A stretch of 64,000 nucleotides of DNA from the NCBI GenBank assembly GCA_030549495.1, contig JAUIRK010000106.1, positions 1,321,001-1,385,000 on the forward strand, written 5' to 3'. Positions within the stretch are counted from its first letter, which is position 1. Each line of letters opens with the position of its first letter. Positions 12,641-24,161 of this stretch are shown here, piece after piece. The translations under genes were made by a program, and so were the position numbers. The DNA is from Nectonema munidae (taxonomy: Eukaryota > Nematomorpha > Nectonematoida > Nectonematidae). The notes under the pieces were generated by a model that was not told the DNA's origin, made no database searches, and saw only the letters and a list, made by a program, of their open reading frames with translations.

Positions 12641-12814
12641 AGCAACTTTCAATGCTTCTATGTGTGGGTTTCAAACTTTAACTTCGCGATCAAATTTGAT
12701 TCTGAAACTTTTTAGATAGATATATTGCGACATAAACAAATATACCCGCTGTACAATTCATTGAGACTTCCTCATTGCTGTATGTTTTTTCTATACAAGA
12801 GACCTAGTTTATAC

Positions 12815-12962
12815 TAAGGTAAATGCATCATAGGCTGTTTTCATCGAGAAAGCACAATTGCGCTGCTTGTATCGAATTATGAGGAAAGCAGGCTTGATGC
12901 GGTATCGAACCCAAGACCTTGAGTTATCGAATCCAGCATTTTACCAACCCTACTCACGCCCC
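12815..12962 (-). mobile_element. tRNA-derived SINE, copy A
   Basis: On the minus strand it begins GGGGCGTGAGTAGGGTTGG and has a box-B-like GGGTTCGATACC. It continues with the shared body (CAGGCTTGATGC-type joint, TCGATACAAGCAGCGCAAT, TTCTCGATGAAAACA) and ends with the TTTACCTT tail. It matches copies at 18699 and 61198 closely and the copy at 26663 more distantly. About 150 bp long. Confidence 0.8.
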
Positions 12963-13195
12963 TTCTTTTTTGAATACTTTACTATTCAAACCTGACAATA
13001 CAATTTGAAAATCAAACAATAAATTTTTTGAAATTCAAATGCAAAAAACAATTGTCATTCAAATTTTAATATGTGAAATTCATCGGTTTTATATGTTTTC
13101 AAAATTCGAACATTATTATTTGTCAAAATTTCGCTAAAGTATTGATTTGCCGAATTGATGGACAACCTGTATACAATTTACGTATTACATTTCTA

Positions 13196-13678
13196 GGTTG
13201 CAGGTAAAAATGCCCCCAATACCCCTGAAAAAATGCCCCCTATCTGCAAATAGGTCAAAATGCCCCCAATTGTTTGTTTTCAAAAATTAAAAAATTATAT
13301 AACCACTAAAGAAGAGACACTTCAAACTCATTGTTTAGATCATAAAACTTATAATCAAAATTTTGTTTATTTCCATAACTCCTACCTCTATTACACAGCC
13401 AATAGTTTTGCTAAAATTAATGTTATCGTTTGAAATGAGTTTCATCAATTTTTAACATTTTTCTTCACGTGAATAGTGAATTTCAGAATTTTTGTTTCTA
13501 TGAACTAAAAAAAATTGATACAGACTGTAACTTTCACTCTCAAAAATTTCTTAAATATCCTGAAAAAACAATAAGGGCAATTCGACCTATTAGCAAGTTG
13601 GAGGCATTTGACCTATTTGGAGATTGGGGGCATTTTTACAAGGGGCATTTTTACAGGAGGGCATTTTTACCGACCACC
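13196..13678. mobile_element. Mutator-like MITE, copy 1
   Basis: The element begins GGTTGCAGGTAAAAATGCCC and ends with the inverted form GGGCATTTTTACCGACCACC. It is flanked on both sides by a perfect 9-bp duplication, ACATTTCTA (13187-13195 and 13679-13687). Inside each end the motif AAAATGCCCCC recurs, so the subterminal regions form long inverted repeats. There is no transposase. A 9-bp duplication with long terminal repeats is the signature of the Mutator/MULE superfamily. A second copy lies at 27420-27923. The short open frame inside its right part is not a gene. Confidence 0.85.
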
Positions 13679-13895
13679 ACATTTCTATTATAATTATGAA
13701 AATTTCTAGCTCACTTACAAAAGTGTAGAAACTTCACTTACAAAAGAGGGAAACAATAGATTCTCCGTTTACGTGATGTGAAAATCAAACTTAACTCAAT
13801 GTAATCAATCAAAAACATATAGCAATGTATGCGAAAGACAAATTCGATTGTTCAAATAACTTAAACGCAATATCTTGTCTTTTAACAATGGACAG

Positions 13896-15427
13896 TACAG
13901 AAGTTGATTTCCGAAGCTTTCAAAAATAATATACCTTATTTGCACTGTATGAATCTTCAACTGCATCTTGTAATTGTTAATGCACTGAACTACGTGAGTG
14001 ATATCAAAGATGCCTAACTATTTGCAAACTTAGTTTGTTAAAAACCTAATTTAGCCAAAATTTACGATGGAGAAAAAATAATAAGAATTATCGAACAAAG
14101 GTGGAAGGGATTTTTTGATTCCACAAACTCGATAATCCATAACTTTGATCAACTCATAAAAGTATTTGCAACTTGTTCAAATAATAAAACGAACCATGAG
14201 CTTAGTATCGAAGCTCAAAGCATTTTATTGCAAATTAAAAAGAAGAAGTTTATTTTCGTTTTACAATTTAATAAAGTTTTCAAAAGTTTGCTTCCTATCA
14301 ATACATACGCACAAGTAAATAGTACTTTTTATTTTTTAGACTCATACCGATGTGCTTTTTTTGTTGAAATTTTAGGGGAACAACAGTGATGCCTTTTCAA
14401 CCTTGAAACTTGTGTTCTCAGAGAGATGAATTAAATAAAATAAGAAACGATGGATATTCATTTGGAAACTTAATAAAAAAAAATTGTGAGAAATATGAAA
14501 CTTTTGAAGAGTATCCAACAAAGAAAGTCAAAAAAACTCGAAAAAAGTTTCAAAAGATTATCGTAATGACTTTCACGGGTCAGACTAATTATGACAATCG
14601 ATCTGAGTATCTCAGCATCTTCAATGAAGTCATCGATATAACTATTGAAGAAATAAATAATAGGTATCATCAAATCTTCAAAATTGTATGCATATGTGTT
14701 TGAATATTTAAAATTGTTCTTGATAGGTTTGCAGAAGGACAAAACAGTTTGATTAAAAGTATGGAAAACCTATGACCAAGTAGTGAAAACTTTTTGGACG
14801 TGGAGATATTAAAATTTCTTCTAAAGCATCCCGGAATTGTAGTTGACGCTTATTTTGAAAGTCAGATTTGAGTTGAAAAAACTACTTAAAAAGGGATTTT
14901 GATGCAACAAGGCATAAACGTTTGAAGGATATTTTGTGTATTTTGATCCCTTTGAAAGATGCATTCAAAAGTGTGTACAACTTGTATGTAGGTAAAAATT
15001 TTGAAAACTTCAAAAAATAGATATTTTGAAAATAATTAATTTTTTATTCAAAGGTGCAATTACTATTGGAATCAGTACAGGTTCATGTGAAAAATCGTTT
15101 TCCTGCCTGAAAAGAGTTTTAAGAAGTCAACGATGCTCAATGCTGAATGAGCATCAAGTCTAAAAGAGTATACAAAAAAATTGTCAACAATGAAATCTTG
15201 AAATTTTTTTCCAGAAAGTCCAGAAGGATTCAACTTTTTTGAAAAAAACTTCCAAAAAATAAATTTTTGTGATACTTCATAACTTCCAAATAAAAATAAA
15301 AAATTTTTTTTTATTGATATCACATTACTAAAATTCTTAAAATATATGTGCTTTATTACTTTTTTTGGTAAAAATGTCTGCTTTACGTATAAAAATGTCT
15401 GCATCTCCATTTTCTGGCTACGCCACT
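13896..15427 (+). pseudogene. hAT transposase, C-terminal half with introns
   Basis: An acceptor (GGACAG) precedes 13896, and the exon encodes VQKLISEAFKNNIPYLHCMN then LQLHLVIVNALNYV, followed by EQRWKGFFDSTNSIIHNFDQ to about 14314. Later pieces are ELNKIRNDGYSFGNLIKKN (14425-14695, donor GTATGC), RFAEGQNSLI (from 14727, donor GTAAAA at 14992) and ITIGISTGSCEKSFSCLKRV (from 15054, acceptor TTCAAAG), the hAT dimerisation domain. Stops interrupt the first exon. A CTGGCTACGCCACT terminus at 15414-15427 could be its right end. It lacks everything N-terminal to the segment just after YDGASVMSG, which is where the opposite-strand half at 8457 stops. Confidence 0.65.
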
Positions 15428-16029
15428 ATTTGGAAATGAAATAGTTTTGAGTGAAAAATTATGTAAGTGTGGTGTTGTGATTATAGTGGGGAGTGAATGT
15501 TATTAAAATAAAAGTAAACTTAACAATAAATGTTGAAATATTGAATTTATATCGAAAAATTTAGAAAAGTATAAAGTAAAGATAAAAGGTCCTAAGATGG
15601 GAAATTTTTTAAGACGAGGAAGACATTTTGTCTCTTGGAGGATTGTAAAAAATAAGAATAGCTAGCATTTTGAAAGCTCCTTTACTTTACTTTGGATATA
15701 GGAAAAGTTAACTTTTAAAAAAAATATCATGTATTTATAAATCAAAGAAAGGTCATCTACTCTGTACAAAAATTCCAATTGGCCTGAGCTAAAGAAGAAG
15801 AAAAGCCGAATTGGTCACTATTATTAAGAAGTATATTAATAGAGATGGTACAATTATGTATTTAAAAAAGTTACCAAATTTTTTTTGGAAGTTTTCAGAG
15901 ATGTCAGTAATAATTGAAGATATAAAAAAATAAAAGAATACCACATTGACAATGATTTTTTAATTAATAAATTCAAATAAAAATCTCGGCAGTTTTGAAC
16001 ACATTATGCTACTAAAACTGAAGCCTAAC
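15428..16029. other. no gene seen
   Basis: AT-rich sequence between the hAT half-copy and the LINE, with no recognisable coding sequence or repeat ends. It could include the 5' untranslated region of the LINE that follows. Confidence 0.4.
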
Positions 16030-16084
16030 CCTTCCGAAAAAAAATAGTCAAAAACCTAGAAACTAATAAGAATACACTTACCAT

Positions 16085-16680
16085 CTCAAACACACGATCC
16101 TCAAAAAGTGGCACTATTTACTTTCAATTTTCAAAACCAGAAGAGAAAGCACTAACACATCAAACACTTCACAATAACATAATTAAATCCGAAGATTTAC
16201 CCATCCTCAAACCCCGTTTCCTACTCAGAAGCATACCCATAACCACACCACTTTTTCTCTCTCTGCAACAATTGCTAAACCTAAACCTAAAAAATATTGG
16301 CACCCTTAACATAGTACACCAAGCTGGTAACACAGAAACCTTTTCTTATAGTGCTATACTAGAACCCAGCAACCCTAACATTTTTAAACACATATTTATA
16401 TCTCCTATACTCATAGTTGACCATCACATTCTCACTCTAACCTTAGCAAAACCATTACATCGCCAATGCAAAAATGTCTAAAACACAATCACTCAACGAA
16501 CAAATGCAAAGCTGCATCACCCAATTGCGATCACTGCGGAAATCGAGGCCACTCTATATCAGAGTGCATCTTCAAAAATGATTCCACAAAACTCTCATGC
16601 TTCAATTGCCACAATCACCATAACACTACATCCAAACTATGAGAATTCCAAATTCAGCACGCACAACATATCCAAAATTA
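16085..16680 (+). pseudogene. LINE ORF1 (zinc-knuckle protein) remnant
   Basis: In the C-terminal part the frame reads CQKCLKHNHSTNKCKAASP, CDHCGNRGHSISEC and CFNCHNHHNTTSK (16466-16640), three CCHC-type knuckles of the nucleic-acid-binding ORF1 protein of APE LINEs. An upstream RRM-like region reads FLLRSIPITTPLFLSLQQLL. The reading frame shifts between the upstream part and the knuckles, so this copy is decayed. Confidence 0.65.
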
Positions 16681-16699
16681 ACACAACCTTCAAATAAGC

Positions 16700-19665
16700 A
16701 AATTCTTATGCTAAATTTTCTTCACATAAACCTCAACCACTCTTGTGTCGCTTGAACAAACCTATATAACATTCTAATTTCAAACTTCTTTGATATTATA
16801 TCCATTAACGAAGCATACCCAAATCTATCTTTTAATTAAAGTTCTTAAGTTTTTAGTTTATTTTAAAGTTTTCGTTTAAATTAAATTTTTAATAAGTTAA
16901 CTCTTGCTATATCCACACTGCCGTCAACATATAATTTAATTATCTCTAGCGATTGCAACGCTCGATCACACATCTTGGACCACAAAGAAAATGCACGAGG
17001 ACAACAAATCATCAATTTCTTATGCTCTAACAACCTATATCTCGCTGATAACTCTAAAAACACTACATGCCAACGTTTATGTAACAACGAACAGTACACA
17101 TCCCACATTGACCTCACAATAACTACTTCAAATAATCTCAATCTAATATCTAATTGGTCGATCTCCGACGTCCCATCAGCTTCAAATCACTCCTTCATAA
17201 CTTTTCAACTTCTCATTAACACTACAACTATGAAAAACTATAACAACACCATACAAAAGAACACCACTCACTGGCTCACGTCTCTCAACACTCTCAACAA
17301 CTCACTCCCAACATTACCATCTCTCTCCTCTCCCACATCCATCGATAAAGCTGCACTATCCCTCAATGATCATGTTTCACATTCCATCTTATCTTCCACT
17401 CCCATCAACCCATTTCCTAAAAAAAGAAACGCCTATTTCTGGACATCAGAACTGACCGTATTAAAAAACAAACTGAAACTCATCATCAAAACCCTAAGAA
17501 AATCCCCCACCCTCTCAATCATTTTCATCCATTCTGCTGCTAAAAAAGAATACAAACAGACAATACTTCAGGTTAAAAAAAACTCATGGGTAAAATTCAC
17601 AAACCAGCATTCAAACAATCCATGGAACATCATCAATAGGCTAACTAAAAAGAAAAAACCTTCTATTCTCCCCAAAACAATACATCCCTGCTCATCCTAT
17701 CATACCACACACTACAATCCTCCATTTCTATCGACAATCTTTCCCCCGGACTCGACCTCTTTTGACCTCTCCTTCCACCACACAATCCAAGAACACTCTA
17801 AAAATATCATCCACTCCATCCAAAACCCTATTTTTCCTCCAATCATACTAAACGAATTAAACACAGCAGTAAATTCTCTCAAAACAAATGCTTCATCTAG
17901 TTTCGACCTTATCTCACCCAAAAACATTAAAAATTCAGTAAACATTCTATATAAACATTTACTCCTTATTTTCAATGCATGTCTTACCTACTTACATTTT
18001 CCCAACGTTTGGGAAATCGGTAACCTCTTACCCATTCCCAAACCCAATAAAGATTCAAGCTTCATTCAAAATTGGCGACCAATCACTCTACTACCCATTC
18101 TAGGCAAACTTTTCGAAAAAATCATTCGCAAACCTCTAGTCCACTACATCCTATCCCATAACCTCATTCATCACACGCAATTAGCATACTTTCCTAACAA
18201 AAATACGGAAAGAGTTTTGTGAAAAGAGAGAAACAAAAATACTATCTTGTCTAAACACCTACATTGACTCTTCCCTTTCTACCCAAAAAAATTTCTTCTA
18301 CAATTTTCCTAGACATAGACAACGCTTTCAACTTTGCCTGGCATCCTGCCATCATCACAAACCTAGCTCACAAATTATTTCCTCCTTACATCATCAAATT
18401 TATAGGCTCATATCTTTCAAAATGCTGTCTTATTTTCCGACATCGCGCTTCCCTTTGCATCCATAAGCTAACCCTCTCTACTCCCCAAGGAGGGTATCTT
18501 TCCGATATCCTCTTGCTAGTTCTCATAGACTCTCTTCTCTATCTAATATACATCAACACAGATTTCTCTCAATATTTTTCAGATGACATATTATTCACTT
18601 TCACGAGTAACTTTCAACAAGAAAACCTCACCAAATCCATTTCTATCAAAGTTACAAGATATAGCAAACACACAAGATATTCTTTAACTCCAGCAAAAGG
18701 GGGCGTGAGTAGGGTTGGTAAAATGCTGGATTCGATAACTCAAGGTCTTGGGTTCGATTCCGCATCAAGCCTGCTTTCCTCATAGTTCGATACAAGCGGC
18801 GCAATTGTGCCTTCTCGATGAAAACACCCGGGGTACCTTTACCTTTACCAGCCTCATTCGCTTCAGACACAAACACACATAACATTTACCCCTTCATTTA
18901 AATACCTCTACTTCTATACCTACCTCAAAAATATCAAATATCTAGGACTTAACCTCCAGTTAAATCTAAAATTTTCAATACACTTTAAAAAAATATACCA
19001 AAAACTCTCAGTCACACTTTTTTCACTTAAAAGCGCAGTCTTTTATAAATGGGGAATCCGTCCCAGACACACCAAATACATATATTCATCCTTAATCCTC
19101 CCAGTAATTCAATACGGAATTCTTTCCTGGGACATCTACTTAAAACCCTCCAAAACCATCCATTTTCTTAACAAAATACACCGTCTTTGCCTACTTTTCA
19201 TCACCGACGCGTATCGTACTACTTCTACACAATGCCTAGAAATTCTAACAAACACCCTACCATTGCAACTTCACCTCAAAAAACCATTATTAAGCTCTTC
19301 ATTTTGACATACAACAGCTTATTTCCGCCATTTCTTCCGATCACACCCCACAACACTACTCCATCGTATTCTTTTTACTCCACTCTATTAGCAAAATACG
19401 CATCAAATATTGCAAATTACCTAGTTCTTCCATCTATATATCCATCTCTTTTAACTCACCCATCTGCACAAAATCCATTCAAAACCTCTTTATGCAAAAA
19501 CAAATTTTTTGCAAAACTATCAATTTCACACTTTCATTCTAACTCTTCATCAACCTCCCTACGTATCTTCACAGACGCCTCAAAGAAATCCATATGTGCC
19601 TTCTTTGCTTACGCCTTCTTCAACGGCTCTTCCACTCGCCCTTTTCACACCCATCGCTCTTGATT
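16700..19665 (+). pseudogene. LINE ORF2: endonuclease, reverse transcriptase, RNase H
   Basis: The endonuclease start is visible near 16710 (FLHINLNHSCVA, then ISINEAYP), but the middle of the domain is missing. It resumes near 16935 with a CNARSHILDHKENARGQQI-type stretch and SHIDLTITTSNN, and the usual SDH is replaced by SNHSFITF. The long open frame to 18222 contains the RT N-terminal region (NWRPITLLPILGKLFEKII). The palm follows at 18264-18650 with STIFLDIDNAFNFAW and TPQGGYLSDILL, and the YADD box is altered to YFSDD. After the SINE the thumb continues (KNIKYLGLNLQLNLKF, VIQYGILSWDIYLK), then RNase H begins (LRIFTDASKKS, 19560). Several frame changes show it is inactive. Confidence 0.75.
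18699..18849 (+). mobile_element. tRNA-derived SINE, copy B
   Basis: It begins GGGGGCGTGAGTAGGGTTGG (A-box-like) and has GGTTCGATTCC at 18751-18761, which fits the pol III box B exactly. The non-tRNA body ends TTCTCGATGAAAACACCCGG and the tail is ACCTTTACCTTTACC. The SINE interrupts the reverse transcriptase of the surrounding LINE, whose coding similarity resumes just after it. A CCAGC occurs on both sides and may be part of a short target duplication. Confidence 0.85.
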
Positions 19666-20104
19666 AAATCCTTTACTTTCAATCTGCGGATGCGAGATCT
19701 TCAGCCTTTTTCATGCCTGCACTACGAACTCTAACAACATTAACCACTTCCTTCCCCACTTTACTACCATCCATTTCTTTCCCTATGCAAAAAAACATAA
19801 TCCACGATTTCTCTCTATCAAACAACATCCCCTTTCCCTCCTTTAAACTCGCCTCCTCCATAATCAATCTTACATAACATTTCTACATACACCTTTGCTT
19901 GTGCCCTGCTCACCTAAACATACCATAAAACTTCCTCGTAAACTACTTAACCTCAAACTTACACATAACCTCCCACATCCCTTTCATTAACTCCTTACCT
20001 CTCAATTCCTTTCTCACGCACATTCACTTATCCTCTCTAGAAGAATGGCAGATGTCCATATCTTCATCTCAAAATGCACTAATCTCATACCTATCAACCT
20101 AAAA

Positions 20105-22690
20105 TTTTTAAAATCTGGAGATTATCAGCGTTATATGGGAAAAAACCGGGAGAAATGAATTGTTTTGCATAGTTATTGTTCAAAAAACAAATATTATCAT
20201 GTTTATTTAACTTTTTTTGAATTGACACAAAATAGCGATATTATTACTATAATTAAAGTTCAAAAAGTATTTATTGAAGAACAAATAAACTAATAAGAAT
20301 TCTGACATTTTTCAGTGTTGTATATTACAGTTGCTTTTTTTTGAAAGTTTAAGCAATTCTTCATCTGGTCTCCAATCATACCAATTATTTTCTTTTTCTG
20401 GGTTATTTACTTTCATAGTCAAAATGCTTAACAGCGTACCATCTAACTTCAAAGAAGATCGGGTATCTGTTTTATTTTTCTTTATAATGATAAATAGTCT
20501 TTCAAGACATGCATTACTATGTGGAAGAAAAAGAACCAAAGTATCAACGGAAGGAAGAATTTTAAATCTGGCTGTTAAAGTTCCAGGAATTTTCATTTTA
20601 GCAATGTAGTGCCATAAAACATCTATTCGATAATGAACATTTTTTTGGCCTCCATCATCAACACTATCCACTATTTCTGCTTCAATCCAAGCATTTTCTC
20701 CAATTTCATCAGCAGATAAAGATTGGTAATCGACAAATTCTTCGAACAATGAGTCATGGTTGATACTTTTTATAAAAATTTGGTTCGAAAACTTTTCAAG
20801 AAAAAATTCAACTTGAGGCCATTCACTTTTGTCCCTTTGAATAACTCAACCCATGAACTGTTGAGTACAACTTTGTCTTCAAGTGGGAATTTTTTTTGAA
20901 TATACAAAAGCGCTTCTTTATAATAAACTTGGGCAGCTTGAATGAATTTATTATATTTTTCTTCTGTTATTTTTCCAGAATATAGCAATGTGTTTAACTT
21001 AAATTTTGTTAATCCATCAAGAAAAATTGTTTTAGGCTATATAAAAACAGAAGTATCAGACAGATTGAGGTTCAATACAGAATTAATGCTTTTTAAAAAG
21101 TGGTTGGTTTCAAAAATCTTGAGGCAATTCTTCTTCCAAGATTTTCTATAGAAGATTTAAGTAAATGTAGCGAAGATTCTTCTCGTTTTAAAATTGGTAA
21201 ATAAACTAATTGTTGACTGCATGAAGAACAAAGCAGGTTCCAGCAACGGATTGTCAAACCATGATTTTAGTCTTTTGAAACGCTCATTGTTGAAAGATTC
21301 ACTTAAAAAGTATGATCTCTAGCTTGGAAATTTTTTTAGGAATTTTTCTGTGCATTTTTCTAAAGAAAGCCATCTTACCGAGAGGTGCTTCAAAACAGAA
21401 CAATATTCTTGGTTAAGCTTCCCTTTCGTTTAGTGCTTCTATCAAACCAGTAATAGCTGTCTACACAAAGATCTTCTAAGTTGAATCCAATATATTCGCT
21501 AAAAGCATCATTAGCGTGACTTGCAGCAATGTGAGCCAAATTGCATGCACAACCGCCTACAAAAATACTTTTATTTTTCTCTAAAAATCTTGAAGCAATT
21601 GAATTCCGTTTTCCAATCATTACGTTTGCGTTATCAACACTCAAACCAGCACAATTATGACAAGGTATGCCATCTGATTGAAAAGCATTGTCAATCTGCT
21701 CAAAAATTTTGAAAGCCTTTCCTGCATTCTCTCCTTCAGTTGAACACATTCTGTAGAAATGGTTTGATATTGTTTTTGATTCAGCAACATTAAATATTTT
21801 TATCATGACTGGATTCATTTTTTGAACACAACAATCATTTGAACTATCATTTCCGACACTAAATGGATTTTTTTTACAAAAATTAACAACTCCACTATAA
21901 TAATAAGGTTGAAATGCTTTAATAATAGAAAATGTTTTTGTTTTTGCACATGTATATGAAGAAGCAATCTTACTATCAGGGAAAATGTTTCTAAAAAAGC
22001 GAGTAAGGTGATCTGAAGTGGCTATGGGCAAATTATGCTGAACTAAAAAATAATTTCTGCTGTCAAGACTTTTTTGTAGAATACACTTTCCGTATTCTCA
22101 ACGATTAGTAAAAAAAAAGGTTTTTTTGAGTTGTCCAAGAAGATTAGGCTTGTTGATGCGATTGCGTGCTACAGTGGTCTTTCACATCTTTCAGACCCTG
22201 ATGACCGCAACTTAACTGTTTTCCACATGGAATACAGTAATACATAAGCGTGTTATTTGTGACTTCTTTTATAGGATAAGTCACGTTCCATTCATTTTTA
22301 AAGGATACTTTGTATTTTAAAGAACCAGAAAATTTCTTTTTAGATGCGTGAAGAATGTTAGAGTTACTTTCTAAATTAGAATCTTTTTGTCTTCTTTTAG
22401 ACGCCATTTTATAAAAGGATTAAAGTTCGACTATAAAAATCTAACAAAAAACAGAAAATTTTCAATTAATAAATTTATTGATCTATTAACAACTTTTAGT
22501 GCAAAACTTTTTTATATATTAATGAAAAATTTTATTTTTAAATGAAAATACCAGCCTTACTCAGACTTATTTTAGTTGAAGAGGTCAGAAAATTATATTC
22601 AAACTAAAATTTTTGTTTTTCACTTGATCCGAGATTGAAACTTAAAAATCGGGAGATTAAAACCAAAAAACTGGAGATCGGGAGATATTA
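20105..22690 (-). mobile_element. hAT element nested in the LINE
   Basis: An insertion separating the RNase H region of the LINE from its C-terminal Cys/His block. The whole of the inserted DNA is accounted for by one intronless transposase read leftwards plus flanks. Near both edges there are short CTGGAGAT and CGGGAGA motifs (20112, 20146; 22624-22690), but they are in direct rather than inverted orientation, so the exact ends are uncertain. No matching 8-bp duplication was found. Confidence 0.65.
20312..22407 (-). pseudogene. hAT transposase (BED-like finger, C-terminal dimer domain)
   Basis: Starting at ATG 22407 the N-terminal part has a BED-like zinc finger (YCIPCGKQLSCGHQGLKDV, then HCSTQSHQ). 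The central part (22031-21390) has NPFSVGNDSSND, the second catalytic region GLSVDNANVMIGKRNSI and the hAT CxxH-type motif CACNLAHIAASH. The C-terminal part (20749-20312) has the dimerisation domain LPHSNACLERLFIIIKKNK, carrying the third acidic residue, then TDTRSSLKLDGTLLSIL. The total span of about 700 codons is normal for a hAT transposase, and there are no introns. Frame changes separate the three parts, so it is inactive but fairly young. Confidence 0.75.
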
Positions 22691-23451
22691 AGCAAAACAT
22701 GGAGTCTCTCCTCTTTACCACACACAGCACAATATACACAACTTTCAAAAACAAAAAATTTACACCCCAGCGTTCAACTATTTGTTGGCTATCAGGTCAC
22801 TGCCCATGCAAAGCATATCTCTTCCGAATTAAAGTTACCGAAAATCCATACTGTCGTTTTGGATGCGACACAATAGAAACGCCATACCATCTCATCTTCC
22901 CATGTCAAATCTTCTCTTATCATCTCCAAGATCTTCTAACTCGCTTCTTTTCTTTACTTAATAGAACTCTAACAGCACTCTCAACCCAACATTACTAAAT
23001 CCCTTCTAACCCTCATTGACACCATTGAAACAACTCTCATCACCGTTGATAACCCTATGACAAACATCCGTAACTACTCTCTATCTCTATCAACCTCTCC
23101 ATCCTCCTTAACCAACTCTGAAGCTTACGCAAGCTTATCAGCACATGCTGGAAAAATAACATTCATAAGTCCTCCCTATCTCTACTAACATCTCCACCCT
23201 TCTTAACATACCTACTTAAATTTCAAGATTTTAAATTATCACTTTTTATTTTAGTTTTGCTTTTAAAATAAAATGGTATTTTTCTTTTCTTTTTTTAACC
23301 AAAACATTTATGGAGAATTAAAGAGTAATTTCATATTAATTTTAATAGCTTCAGTTTTTTATCATTATAAAAATTTTGGAATTAAATTTATTTAATTCAT
23401 TTTTAAGTAAAAAATGTAACAATCTGTTTTTAAAATTGTAACATAATAAAA

Positions 23452-23635
23452 GAGCCTCAATGGTTCTTAGGGTGTACCTCTCAACTTAGCAGTTGAAGGT
23501 CAAGGGTTCGATCCCCAAGCCTCCCAACTCTTAAAACCAAAACTGTGATTAACCATCTTAAGCATAATGCGAGCATATAGCCTTACGGCTGAAAGTGCTT
23601 TGATATCTCGAACCACCAACCAAACTAAGTAATTA
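23452..23635 (+). mobile_element. second tRNA-related SINE-like sequence
   Basis: Directly after the LINE 3' region comes a tRNA-like head starting GAGCCTCAATGGTTCTTAGG. It has a perfect box B (GGGTTCGATCCCC, about 23507-23519) and a matching end (AAGCCTCCCA) that could pair with the start as an acceptor stem. A non-tRNA body follows (GCATAATGCGAGCATATAGC, ACGGCTGAAAGTGC). The body differs from the other SINE family in the window. It could also be a tRNA pseudogene. Confidence 0.5.
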
Positions 23636-24161
23636 TCTTAACTGTAAATTATTTTCTATTTATTCGGATACTATTCCGAAATTATTCTGTTTAACTCATC
23701 GTTTGTATTCAGGGTTTCCAGTTTTCCATATTTTGTCTTCTGTTAAATGGAGTCCCTAGCAATTTAGAAAATTCCTTGTTTTTCATTCATCAATCCTTTA
23801 GTTCCAAAAAAGGAGTTCATATAAATTTAACTCAAATATGATTGATTATTTATTTTTATATTTTTAGAATTTATTTTTTATTTCAGACCTATATATTTTA
23901 TCCCATCAAATTAATATATCATTTTTAATTATTAACTATTTTTTGTTATTTTACACAAAACAATTAACTATATAATATGATATCTATACTACTTTTTTAA
24001 CTTAAGTGCTTGCAAACTTTTTAGGGTCTACATCGGGGATTTTTTCCTTTTTTAAATGGAAAATCAAGATTATTAACCATCTATATCTTATAGCTCAAAA
24101 CATGTAATTAGATATAAAGGTTAAGAAAGTGCATAATGGTGTATTTGGTTAAATTCAATTA
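23636..24161. other. no gene seen
   Basis: AT-rich spacer between the SINE-like sequence and the Tigger element; no supported feature. Confidence 0.4.

Larger units (their letters stand above)
16030..23450 (+). mobile_element. I-group-like LINE, interrupted by SINE and hAT
   Basis: A plus-strand non-LTR retrotransposon with ORF1 zinc knuckles, APE-type endonuclease, reverse transcriptase, RNase H and a C-terminal Cys/His block. A SINE splits it at 18699-18849 and a whole hAT element splits it at about 20105-22690. After the hAT the coding sequence resumes with ICWLSGHCPCKAYLF and CRFGCDTIETPYHLIFPCQ (22765-22915), then an AT-rich 3' region to about 23450. RNase H after the reverse transcriptase is typical of the I/R1/LOA group. 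Other copies of the same family lie at 58330-58860, 60560-61730 and 62600-64000. Confidence 0.8.

Noticed and set aside
13469-13693. 74-codon open frame at the right end of the first Mutator-like MITE
   Set aside because: The frame runs through the MITE's inverted repeat and into flanking DNA, so it cannot be a gene.
7084-15427. The two hAT-type termini as the ends of one 8.3-kb element
   Set aside because: The 8-bp flanks (GTCAACAG and TTTGGAAA) do not match, and the inner sequences differ beyond the first eight bases. They may be related families only.
23452-23528. A functional tRNA gene
   Set aside because: The head does not give a convincing anticodon stem by eye and is followed by a SINE-like body.
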